Part shown: positions 1 to 5,305 of the stretch, one piece after another
Position numbering within the stretch: position 1 is the stretch's first letter
Layout of the letters: each line of letters opens with the position of its first letter
Origin: CAWHOW01 sp050013795
GTDB taxonomy: Bacteria > Bacteroidota > Bacteroidia > Bacteroidales > CG2-30-32-10
DNA: 6,743 nucleotides
Direction: 5' to 3'
Assembly: GCA_050013795.1 (NCBI GenBank)
Contig: JBEKEO010000171.1
Location: 1-6,743, forward strand
The notes under the pieces: model-generated
What the model was told of the DNA's origin: nothing
The model's input: only the letters and a program-made list of their open reading frames with translations
Databases searched by the model: none
Translations under genes and position numbers: made by a program

Positions 1-41
1 TTTTTATTGAGGCACAGGCCATGCCTGAAGCAGTAATTTTG
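1..41 (+). promoter_or_regulatory. Promoter-like repeat, copy A (left end cut by window)
   Basis: This is the right-hand 41 bases of an element found three times in the window. It matches copy C (4030-4070) without gaps at 34 of 41 positions. The perfect Bacteroidota -7 box TAATTTTG lies at 34-41, with the conserved CATGCC core at 20-25. Similarity continues past the box (TATTAACA here, TTTTAACA in copy C). No TTTG is visible where a -33 box would sit. The box ends only 20 bases before the ATG at 62, implying a very short leader. The half-site CATCAT lies beyond the window edge, and its partner is degenerate here (TTGAGG in place of ATGATG). Confidence 0.7.
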
Positions 42-61
42 TATTAACAGTAGGCAAAGCC

Positions 62-1297
62 ATGAAAACGAAAATTTACATACTCCTTTTTTTATTTGCA
101 GCATTAGGTAAAGTAAATGCACAAGCCCCAAACTTAGGAACGGCTTCGGGTTTTGCTTTATTTACTGCAATAGGGGCATTCAGCAATGTAGATTCAGCAA
201 CTTATGTTACAGGTAATGTTGGCACCAATGCAGGTGAATTCACTGCTTTCCCCACGGGAACAGTAATAGGGCAAATTTATGTTGCAGATACTGTTTCCCT
301 GCAGGCGGCATCAGATGTTATTACAGCATATAATTGCCTGAGTGCTATTCCCTGCGATTCGGCAATATTTACTCCATTCGGATATGGACAGATATTTACC
401 GCAGGCGTTTACTGTTTAGCAGGTGCAACAACCTTAAATGGAAATATAATTTTAGACGGGCAGGGCAATCCAGATGCATTATTTGTTTTCAAGGTCAGTG
501 GTGCTTTATCTACAACCGCCTCTTCTAAGGTTATCCTTGTTAATTCTGCTTCTATGGGTAATGTATATTGGCAAATTGATGGCGCCTTTGCATCAGGCGA
601 TAGTTCTGTTTTTATAGGTACTATCATTGCAAACGGAGCAATCAGCTTATTGGAGAGTTCATCGCTTTTTGGCAGGGGACTTTCCATTACAGGAGCTATT
701 TCCCTGCATAATAATATAGTCACTTTGATAATGCCCCCGGAAGATCAATTACCCATAGAATTACTGAGTTTCAATGCAAGCCAGGCAGGTGCGAATATTC
801 AACTCAACTGGTCAACAGCAAGTGAAACAAATAACGCGTATTTCACTATTGAGAAAAGTACGGATGGCATACATTTCGAAACTGTAGTTAATTTTAATGG
901 CGCCGGAAACAGCAATACGCTTTTAAGTTATTCAGCAATTGATGATCATCCTTTTCCCGGTGTTTCATACTACAGATTAAAGCAAACAGATTTTAACGGG
1001 AAGTTTACTTACTCAAATATTGTGGAAGTTGATTTTGTCCAACAATTGGCAGTGGAGGTTAACATTTATCCGAATCCATTCAGTACATCTGCAACCATAG
1101 TTATAAATGATGCATCGCAGATGAATATTTATGAATTGAGGATATGCAATAGTTTGGGAAGAGAAGTGATGAATACTATTGTCAGTAAACAATCAACCAC
1201 ATTGGAAACAAGTGATCTTCCTTCAGGAACATACTTTTACAAAGTGATTGATAATAACAATACCATACGATCAGGCAAATTAATTTCTCAACAATAA
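62..1297 (+). CDS. Secreted DUF3494 (ice-binding-like) protein with T9SS sorting domain
   Basis: A 411-residue exported protein. Residues 1-20 are a signal peptide with probable cleavage at VNA|QA. Residues 24-223 fit the DUF3494 / ice-binding-like beta-helix family: LGTASGFALFTAIG, TGNVGT, DGQGNPDALFVFKV, NVYWQIDGAFA, FIGTIIANGAISL and GRGLSITGAISLHNNIVT fall in the family's usual order. Residues 230-325 are the linker domain common in Bacteroidota cargo (LNWSTASETNN, SYYRLKQTDFNG). Residues 333-411 are a type A T9SS C-terminal sorting domain with YPNPF (336-340) and the tail SGTYFYKV...SGKLISQQ. The protein should cross the inner membrane by Sec, then the outer membrane by T9SS, to be released or anchored at the surface. 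Many family members have no shown ice activity; roles in adhesion or ice binding are inference. The start is fixed by the signal peptide. Promoter copy A lies directly upstream. The next gene follows after 116 bases with no terminator seen, so co-transcription is possible. Confidence 0.92.
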   Translation: MKTKIYILLFLFAALGKVNAQAPNLGTASGFALFTAIGAFSNVDSATYVTGNVGTNAGEFTAFPTGTVIGQIYVADTVSLQAASDVITAYNCLSAIPCDSAIFTPFGYGQIFTAGVYCLAGATTLNGNIILDGQGNPDALFVFKVSGALSTTASSKVILVNSASMGNVYWQIDGAFASGDSSVFIGTIIANGAISLLESSSLFGRGLSITGAISLHNNIVTLIMPPEDQLPIELLSFNASQAGANIQLNWSTASETNNAYFTIEKSTDGIHFETVVNFNGAGNSNTLLSYSAIDDHPFPGVSYYRLKQTDFNGKFTYSNIVEVDFVQQLAVEVNIYPNPFSTSATIVINDASQMNIYELRICNSLGREVMNTIVSKQSTTLETSDLPSGTYFYKVIDNNNTIRSGKLISQQ

Positions 1298-1400
1298 ATG
1301 ATCCGGTTTTGCTAATTAATTTGAGTTGCTATTATAAAAAAAATCTAATAGAAATAATAACAAATATGAGAACACTTCCCCTATTTAGACTAAAAATAAT

Positions 1401-1406
1401 GAGGGG
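1401..1406 (+). promoter_or_regulatory. Shine-Dalgarno deciding the start at 1414
   Basis: GAGGGG ends 7 bases before ATG 1414. Shine-Dalgarno sites are uncommon in Bacteroidota, and the genes at 2853, 3416 and 4175 have A-rich leaders instead. This one therefore both stands out and supports the shorter start over in-frame ATGs at 1366 and 1399 and the TTG at 1309. Confidence 0.6.
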
Positions 1407-1413
1407 TAACAAA

Positions 1414-2574
1414 ATGGGAAAATATTTTAACATATTATCAGTATTAATTCTAGTGTTATTTATCAATTTCACTTATTCTCAATGTCCGTCAGGTTATATT
1501 ATTAGTGGTACCAATAAGGTCGTGAATAGCGACTTCAGCAATGGAAATACAGGGTTTACAAGCCAATATACTTATGAAGCGGATCAAGATTTACACACCG
1601 AATGCTGGCCGGAAGGAACTTATTCAATAGTTTCGAGTGCGTATGATGTACATTCACAGTGGTCACATAATACAAAGGCTGTCGGGGATTCCGGTGTTTT
1701 TATGGTTGTGAATGGTGCTTCTGTTGCCAATGTAAAGATATGGGAAGAACATATCACAGTCACCCCTAATACTACTTATTATTTTACTACATGGGTTTGC
1801 TCAGTACATCCACTAAATCCTGCAAAATTGCAATTCTATGTTGGTGGGATAACGGGAATAGGAAATATAATTGCTACATCTGACACTAATAACTATTGGA
1901 AACAATTCTATGCTACGTGGAATTCGGGTGCACATACAACAGCAGATATAAGCATTATCAACAAAAATACTGCTGCCAATGGCAATGACTTTGGGCTTGA
2001 TGATATCTATTTTATTCCCTGCTCCCTTATTCTGCCTGTTGAATTTCTTGAAGTTTCAGCAAATATTGATAATGATAAGGTAAATGTATCATGGTCGACA
2101 GCTTCGGAAACGAATAATAATTATTTCACTATGGAAAGATCAGCTGATGGGATGAACTTTGAACTACTTAGCAATGTAAAAGGTGCCGGAAACAGCAATA
2201 CGGTTCTTTCATATAAATATGTTGACAATAGCCCTATTAACGGTATTTCTTATTACAGGATAAAGCAAACTGACTTTAATGGCAATTTCAAGTATTCAAA
2301 AATAGTGTATATAAAATATTCTATCCCCAATTCTGGTTACTCCGTTTATCCTAATCCAGTAAAATCAGGTAGCGGATTGATGATTGTTCCAGGAAATTCA
2401 ACAGATGAAAATTATTCGGTTTCAATTTATTCTTCCTTTGGACAAAAAATATCAGAATATTTCAATAGCGGAATATTCACTATTCCCATTGATAATTCAC
2501 TTGGAAAAGGTATTTATTTTGTAAAGATTTCTTCAGTCGGTTATACTCAAACGAATAAGTTAGCAATAGAATAA
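1414..2574 (+). CDS. T9SS cargo protein with carbohydrate-binding-like jelly-roll domain
   Basis: With the ATG at 1414 this is 386 residues. I prefer that start because GAGGGG (1401-1406) lies 7 bases upstream as a Shine-Dalgarno, and residues 1-22 then form a clean signal peptide (cleavage at TYS|QC). The reading frame is open further upstream to 1309, but that stretch would put charged residues before the signal peptide. Residues 35-203 resemble CBM4/9- or DUF642-like jelly-roll modules: VVNSDFSNGNTGF, the tract WPEGTYSI, VNG...IWEEHITVTPNTTYYFTTWV, and the ending NTAANGNDFGLDDIYFIPC. Residues 207-302 are the same linker domain as in the preceding gene, identical at about 53 of 96 positions. 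Residues 309-386 are a T9SS sorting domain (YPNP at 312-315, GKGIYFVKI, tail NKLAIE). It is likely exported and surface-attached; the ligand is unknown and glycan binding is inferred from fold resemblance only. Confidence 0.88.
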   Translation: MGKYFNILSVLILVLFINFTYSQCPSGYIISGTNKVVNSDFSNGNTGFTSQYTYEADQDLHTECWPEGTYSIVSSAYDVHSQWSHNTKAVGDSGVFMVVNGASVANVKIWEEHITVTPNTTYYFTTWVCSVHPLNPAKLQFYVGGITGIGNIIATSDTNNYWKQFYATWNSGAHTTADISIINKNTAANGNDFGLDDIYFIPCSLILPVEFLEVSANIDNDKVNVSWSTASETNNNYFTMERSADGMNFELLSNVKGAGNSNTVLSYKYVDNSPINGISYYRIKQTDFNGNFKYSKIVYIKYSIPNSGYSVYPNPVKSGSGLMIVPGNSTDENYSVSIYSSFGQKISEYFNSGIFTIPIDNSLGKGIYFVKISSVGYTQTNKLAIE

Positions 2575-2613
2575 AGAGTGATAAAATCAGGCAAACTGAT
2601 TTCGGAACAGTAA
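2575..2613 (+). pseudogene. Relic of a second T9SS C-terminal tail, in frame after a stop
   Basis: Reading through the stop of the preceding gene (2572-2574) in the same frame gives RVIKSGKLISEQ and then a stop at 2611-2613. This nearly repeats the last residues of the protein encoded at 62-1297 (RSGKLISQQ), and the DNA matches closely too (ATCAGGCAAA then TGATTTC here, TTAATTTC there). It looks like the end of a T9SS cargo gene left behind after recombination between paralogues, or a tail made redundant by a newer stop. It is short, so chance cannot be fully excluded, but the match in sequence, frame and position relative to a stop is hard to get randomly. Confidence 0.6.
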
Positions 2614-2701
2614 ATTCATCATCTCTTACTATTGCTTCAAATTACCTTCTATAATAATACCACATACAGCATATTGCAATAACCACCTTAGTACAATCTA
2701 A

Positions 2702-2777
2702 CTAGTGCTTAATTTATTATTCTTAAAATTTCATCATTTCCTATGATGCAGGGGCCATGCCGGATGAAGTAATTTTG
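2702..2777 (+). promoter_or_regulatory. Promoter-like repeat, copy B
   Basis: This 76-base element aligns without gaps to copy C (3995-4070) at 63 of 76 positions. It contains a perfect -7 box TAATTTTG at 2770-2777, a CATGCC core (2755-2760), an A/T-rich left half, and the palindrome CATCAT-N5-ATGATG (2732-2748). The -33 TTTG box expected for the Bacteroidota housekeeping promoter is not seen at the right distance, so an activator or alternative sigma factor may be required. It would drive the two-gene unit starting at 2853 with a leader of about 70 bases. Confidence 0.72.
2732..2748. promoter_or_regulatory. Operator-like palindrome CATCAT-N5-ATGATG (copy B)
   Basis: Perfect 6-base arms (2732-2737 and 2743-2748) flank the spacer TTCCT. 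The same arms occur in copy C with spacer TTTCT. The centre lies about 30 bases upstream of the TAATTTTG box, a usual place for an activator dimer to bind. Binding by a regulator is inferred. Confidence 0.5.
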
Positions 2778-2852
2778 CTGTATCAATAATCAATACAATA
2801 AAAACAAAAAGTATAATTCACAAATTAATAAAAATCAATAAAAACTAAAAAA
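2778..2852 (+). other. A-rich, G-poor 5' leader
   Basis: About 75 bases between the -7 box and ATG 2853 contain almost no G and end in a run of A. There is no Shine-Dalgarno. An unstructured A-rich leader of this type is the usual initiation context in Bacteroidota. Confidence 0.5.
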
Positions 2853-3383
2853 ATGAAAAAATCAATTTATTTAATCATCATTGCATTAGCAGCATCATAT
2901 AATGTAAATGCACAATTAACAACAGCAGCATCTAAAGGTACGGATGCTACTATCATCATTTCATCCAAATTACCGGTCAACTATTGCGCTGTTGAAGATG
3001 GCAACTGGGATAATGCTGCAACCTGGTCAACGATTTATGGAGGAATTGGTGGAGCAGGCGTACCGGGTGCAAATGATAATGTAGTTATAGGCAATGGAGT
3101 TAACGTAAGGGTAAATGTAAATTCTGCATGTAATAATTTAACTATAGAACCTACCGCAACTTTAACCAGTACCAATCATAGCTTTTCTGTTAATGGTAAA
3201 ACTGACATATTCGGAGCATTTCTTGATAATAATTATAAAGGGACAGATACTTTTACCGGCGCTGTATATGTATATATAGGAGGTTCGTGGAACTCAGGAG
3301 CAGTTACCGGTGAAGCAAGTATGATTACTAAAAATGAACAAAATATAACGCAATACGATCAATTAGATTCTCCTCAACAATAA
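2853..3383 (+). CDS. Short secreted protein with G8-like / beta-helix start
   Basis: A 176-residue exported protein. Residues 1-20 are a signal peptide with probable cleavage at VNA|Q, very like the one of the protein at 62-1297. Residues 44-120 resemble the opening of G8-type and related parallel beta-helix surface proteins: GNWDNAATWS (50-59), then VPGANDNVVIGNGVNVRVNV and the rungs CNNLTIEPTATL and FSVNGKTDIFGAF. In larger proteins this region normally leads into many more rungs and a T9SS sorting domain. Here the coding region stops after a polar tail (KNEQNITQYDQLDSPQQ) with neither. I found no continuation in the alternative frame I checked, so it is either naturally short or an old truncation. 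It lies behind promoter copy B and 32 bases before the lipoprotein gene, probably as one operon. Function unknown; a surface or periplasmic role is inferred. Confidence 0.82.
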   Translation: MKKSIYLIIIALAASYNVNAQLTTAASKGTDATIIISSKLPVNYCAVEDGNWDNAATWSTIYGGIGGAGVPGANDNVVIGNGVNVRVNVNSACNNLTIEPTATLTSTNHSFSVNGKTDIFGAFLDNNYKGTDTFTGAVYVYIGGSWNSGAVTGEASMITKNEQNITQYDQLDSPQQ

Positions 3384-3415
3384 AAATTTTATAAACAATA
3401 AAAAAACAAAACAAA

Positions 3416-3856
3416 ATGAAAAACACAATTTTTGCCTTAGTCATTATAATTATGACAGTAACAATGTTAACAAATTGCCAGTTAACCAACAATAAATTAG
3501 AAGCACAGAAAAAAGTACAGGATGCTAAAGAAGCTGAGGTAAAAGTTAGCCGGGAGTTAAACCTTGCATTTAAAGATTCTATTCAACGCATCAGAAAAGA
3601 ATTTGAAGGCAAAGCCAATATTTATGAAATGAAACTGGCTAATTGCAGAAATATAATAGCGTATAATAAGAAAGAAACCAAAATCATAAATGAGAAAAAA
3701 GAAGCCGATCTGGAACAAAAAAATATTGATATGGAAAACAGACTGTACAATTACAAAGACACAGATGAAGGAAAAGATAGTTGGGAACTGTTCAGATATG
3801 AATTTAGCAGAGATATGGATGAACTCGGTAAATCAATAAAGGGAATAAATGGTTAA
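3416..3856 (+). CDS. Coiled-coil lipoprotein, sll1863-like stress-response family
   Basis: A 146-residue lipoprotein. Residues 1-20 form a hydrophobic signal ending in the lipobox LTNC, with lipidated Cys21. Residues 25-115 are rich in Lys, Glu and Ala and should form a long coiled coil (QKKVQDAKEAEVKVSREL; KKEADLEQKNIDMENRL). The C-terminus has the conserved block WELFRYEFSRDMDELGKSIKG (about 123-143). This pattern matches small Bacteroidota proteins that I recall being annotated as sll1863-family stress-response proteins, whose biochemical role is not established. It is probably anchored in the outer or inner membrane facing the periplasm. The start is supported by the lipobox distance and the A-rich upstream tract ACAAAACAAA, also found before the gene at 4175. 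It is the second gene of the unit starting at 2853 and is followed by a strong terminator. Confidence 0.83.
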   Translation: MKNTIFALVIIIMTVTMLTNCQLTNNKLEAQKKVQDAKEAEVKVSRELNLAFKDSIQRIRKEFEGKANIYEMKLANCRNIIAYNKKETKIINEKKEADLEQKNIDMENRLYNYKDTDEGKDSWELFRYEFSRDMDELGKSIKGING

Positions 3857-3880
3857 AAATTCAAAACAACTGAAGTGAAC

Positions 3881-3911
3881 AAAAAGGGCGGAAATATTTC
3901 CGCCCTTTTTT
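3881..3911 (+). terminator. Rho-independent terminator
   Basis: A perfect 14-base inverted repeat (3881-3894 and 3897-3910) has the G+C core GGGCGG/CCGCCC. A run of A lies on the left and a run of T on the right. It starts 24 bases after the lipoprotein stop codon and should end the 2853-3856 transcript. The A and T flanks could let it work in both directions, but no gene converges on it. Confidence 0.92.
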
Positions 3912-3993
3912 GTTATGAAGAATATTATTCGCAAAATAATTATTAATAAAAACACATTATAGGATAACCAATTTTGAAAATTCATTGTTTTTA
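3912..3993. other. Unassigned intergenic stretch
   Basis: An AT-rich spacer between the terminator and repeat copy C. I see no open frame, promoter match or long repeat in it, only short inverted repeats such as AATTTT-G-AAAATT near 3971 that are expected at this base composition. Confidence 0.5.
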
Positions 3994-4048
3994 CCCAGTG
4001 CATAAATTATTAAATTTAAAATTTCATCATTTTCTATGATGCACTGGG
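3994..4048. repeat. 10-base inverted repeat enclosing the palindrome
   Basis: CCCAGTGCAT (3994-4003) and ATGCACTGGG (4039-4048) are exact reverse complements. Copy B keeps only part of the pairing (AGTGC on the left, GCAGGG on the right). This could be a looping or cooperative regulator site, or the ends of a very small non-autonomous repeat element that has spread the promoter. Confidence 0.55.
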
Positions 4049-4070
4049 CATGCCTGAAGTAGTAATTTTG
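3995..4070 (+). promoter_or_regulatory. Promoter-like repeat, copy C (most symmetrical)
   Basis: A 76-base element matching copy B at 63 of 76 positions and copy A at 34 of the 41 available. It has the perfect -7 box TAATTTTG (4063-4070), the 8-base palindrome GGCATGCC (4047-4054) and CATCAT-N5-ATGATG (4025-4041). In this copy only, perfect 10-base arms CCCAGTGCAT (3994-4003) and ATGCACTGGG (4039-4048) enclose 35 bases. No -33 TTTG is present at the expected distance. It should drive the PD40 gene at 4175 with a leader of about 100 bases. Confidence 0.74.
4025..4041. promoter_or_regulatory. Operator-like palindrome CATCAT-N5-ATGATG (copy C)
   Basis: Arms 4025-4030 and 4036-4041 are perfect and identical to those in copy B, while the 5-base spacer differs by one base (TTTCT against TTCCT). 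Conserved arms around a variable spacer are what a dimeric regulator site would look like. No regulator gene is in the window. Confidence 0.5.
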
Positions 4071-4174
4071 TTTTAACAATAAAGCAAAGAAACAAATAAT
4101 AAAAAACAATACAATCAGTCAAATCAATTTTTAAAAAATTTAAAAAAATAAAAACAATTTAAAAACAAAACAAA
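4071..4174 (+). other. Long A-rich, nearly G-free 5' leader
   Basis: 104 bases from the -7 box to ATG 4175. After about 4089 there is a single G before the start codon, and A makes up most of the rest. There is no Shine-Dalgarno. The last bases (AAAACAAAACAAA) match those before the lipoprotein start at 3416. The leader is predicted to be unstructured. Confidence 0.55.
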
Positions 4175-5110
4175 ATGAAAAAGTTACTTATTTATTCGTC
4201 AGTTTTAGTGATATTCTTAATGTATCTTGATGCATCAGGAGTAAGATCAACTAAACAAAATTACAAAGGCTCTTTAACCCAGTTTTTGCCACCTGTTTTT
4301 TATACCCCTCTTATGGTAGATGTAAAAAAACTTAGTTCAGAAATTAATAGTTTAAGGTCTTGTCAATATCCTCTTTATGTTTCGGAAAACAATTCAGGAT
4401 TGTTCTATTTTACTGAATTTACAAAAGGAAATGAGCTTGTCAACAGAGAGTATTTCTTTTCGAAATATGACAGTTCAACATCATCATGGGAAGCTCCTAT
4501 CAATATTAGAAAAGAGTATTCAAAGTTCTATGAAGAAAATAAATCTATGAATTATGACGAGATCTTTATTACTATTGATAATGATATCTATAGAGTAAAC
4601 CTTAAGGAAAAGGCATTTTTACCTCATAAGTTAAATATCAATACTAAATATATTGAAACAAGTCCGATGTTAAGCGCCGATGGAACCACACTCTATTTTA
4701 TAAGTGACAGGCCCGGCGGTTCTGGTGGAAAAGATATATGGGCAAGTGAAAGATTAGCAAATAACCAGTGGGGAGAACCTTATAACCTTGGAGATGCAAT
4801 TAACACAAGTGATGACGAAGAATCACCTTTCTTAATGCTGGATGGAACAACATTATATTTTAGTTCAAAAGGTCACAATAGTTATGGCGGTTATGATGTC
4901 TTCGTTTCTACCCGTAATGATAGTGGTGCATGGTCAGCTCCTGAAAATTTAGGTGATCCTGTTAATACTACTTCTGATGATTACTATTACATAACAGATT
5001 CCTATGGGAAAATGGCTTATTATTCTTCTGATAAGCAGAATAAAGACAAACAGGATATTTTCATTATAAAATATAATCCGTTGAATAAAATAAATAATAA
5101 AGTTTTGTAA
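4175..5110 (+). CDS. Exported PD40 beta-propeller protein without OmpA domain
   Basis: A 311-residue protein. Residues 4-18 are hydrophobic and followed by LDASG, so it has either a signal peptide or an uncleaved N-terminal anchor. Three PD40 (WD40-like, TolB-type) blades are clear: SADGTTLYFISDRPGGSGGKDIWASE (167-192), LDGTTLYFSSKGHNSYGGYDVFVS (222-245) and DSYGKMAYYSSDKQNKDKQDIFII (275-298). They are joined by W-G/S-x-P-x-N-L-G-D links. A degenerate blade lies near 68-99. In Bacteroidota such blades usually precede an OmpA-like peptidoglycan-binding domain; here the protein ends right after the last blade, so cell-wall anchoring is absent. Three or four blades are few for a closed propeller, so it may pair with another protein or be shortened. 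The likely place is periplasm or envelope; the partner is unknown. It is monocistronic, between promoter copy C and the terminator at 5151. Confidence 0.87.
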   Translation: MKKLLIYSSVLVIFLMYLDASGVRSTKQNYKGSLTQFLPPVFYTPLMVDVKKLSSEINSLRSCQYPLYVSENNSGLFYFTEFTKGNELVNREYFFSKYDSSTSSWEAPINIRKEYSKFYEENKSMNYDEIFITIDNDIYRVNLKEKAFLPHKLNINTKYIETSPMLSADGTTLYFISDRPGGSGGKDIWASERLANNQWGEPYNLGDAINTSDDEESPFLMLDGTTLYFSSKGHNSYGGYDVFVSTRNDSGAWSAPENLGDPVNTTSDDYYYITDSYGKMAYYSSDKQNKDKQDIFIIKYNPLNKINNKVL

Positions 5111-5150
5111 TCTGGTCAATAAGACAAACTGGTTACTCAACATTTAATAA

Positions 5151-5179
5151 GCCCACTTCGCTGTAGAGGTGGGCTTTTT
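5151..5179 (+). terminator. Rho-independent terminator
   Basis: GCCCACTTC (5151-5159) pairs with GAGGTGGGC (5166-5174), nine pairs with one G-U, around the loop GCTGTA, followed by TTTTT. It lies 40 bases after the PD40 stop and separates that gene from the decarboxylase gene. Confidence 0.9.
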
Positions 5180-5218
5180 ACTTTTAATTATTCATAAAAC
5201 TTAAAGTGTGAATTATGT

Positions 5219-5235
5219 AACTTTTTCTAAAAGTT
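5219..5235. promoter_or_regulatory. Inverted repeat AACTTTT-TCT-AAAAGTT upstream of decarboxylase
   Basis: Perfect 7-base arms with a 3-base spacer lie about 70 bases before ATG 5306, inside a longer imperfect symmetry (GTAACTTTT...AAAAGTTGTGTAAC). It could be a regulator site. It has no match to the three-copy promoter element, so this gene is probably controlled separately. Confidence 0.35.
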
Positions 5236-5252
5236 GTGTAACACTCACCTGC

Positions 5253-5272
5253 TTAAAGGTTCGCACCTTTGA
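5253..5272 (+). promoter_or_regulatory. Small hairpin AAAGGT-TCGC-ACCTTT in decarboxylase leader
   Basis: Six perfect pairs (5255-5260 and 5265-5270), extendable to eight with one G-U, close a TCGC loop 35 bases before the start codon. CACCTTTG at 5264-5271 is one base off the -7 box TAnnTTTG, but I find no correctly spaced -33 box. Whether this is a leader RNA hairpin or part of a promoter cannot be decided from sequence alone. Confidence 0.35.
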
Positions 5273-5305
5273 TATCAACTAATTTTAACAATTAGGAAGA
5301 ATAAT

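Noticed and set aside
334..723. Open frames on + (334-528) and - (409-723) inside the DUF3494 gene
   Set aside because: They overlap a well-supported gene in other frames and show no domain, signal peptide or start-site support.
1307..1323. Possible promoter before the second cargo gene (TTTTG then TTAATTTG)
   Set aside because: One mismatch to the -7 box and wrong spacing for a -33 box; it has no similarity to copies A-C, so co-transcription from copy A is equally likely.
1309..1413. N-terminal extension of the second T9SS cargo gene from a TTG at 1309
   Set aside because: It would put a charged stretch before the signal peptide; ATG 1414 has a good Shine-Dalgarno and gives a normal signal peptide.
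3290..3383. Recent frameshift as the cause of the short G8-like protein
   Set aside because: The alternative frame I read near the 3' end meets a stop quickly and does not continue beta-helix-like sequence.
1..4070. CRISPR array interpretation of the repeated element
   Set aside because: Only three copies, more than 1 kb apart, separated by genes and each placed before a gene; there is no regular repeat-spacer pattern.
4949..5143. 64-residue frame on the minus strand overlapping the PD40 end
   Set aside because: Shadow of the PD40 C-terminus; the hydrophobic look comes from AT-rich antisense sequence.
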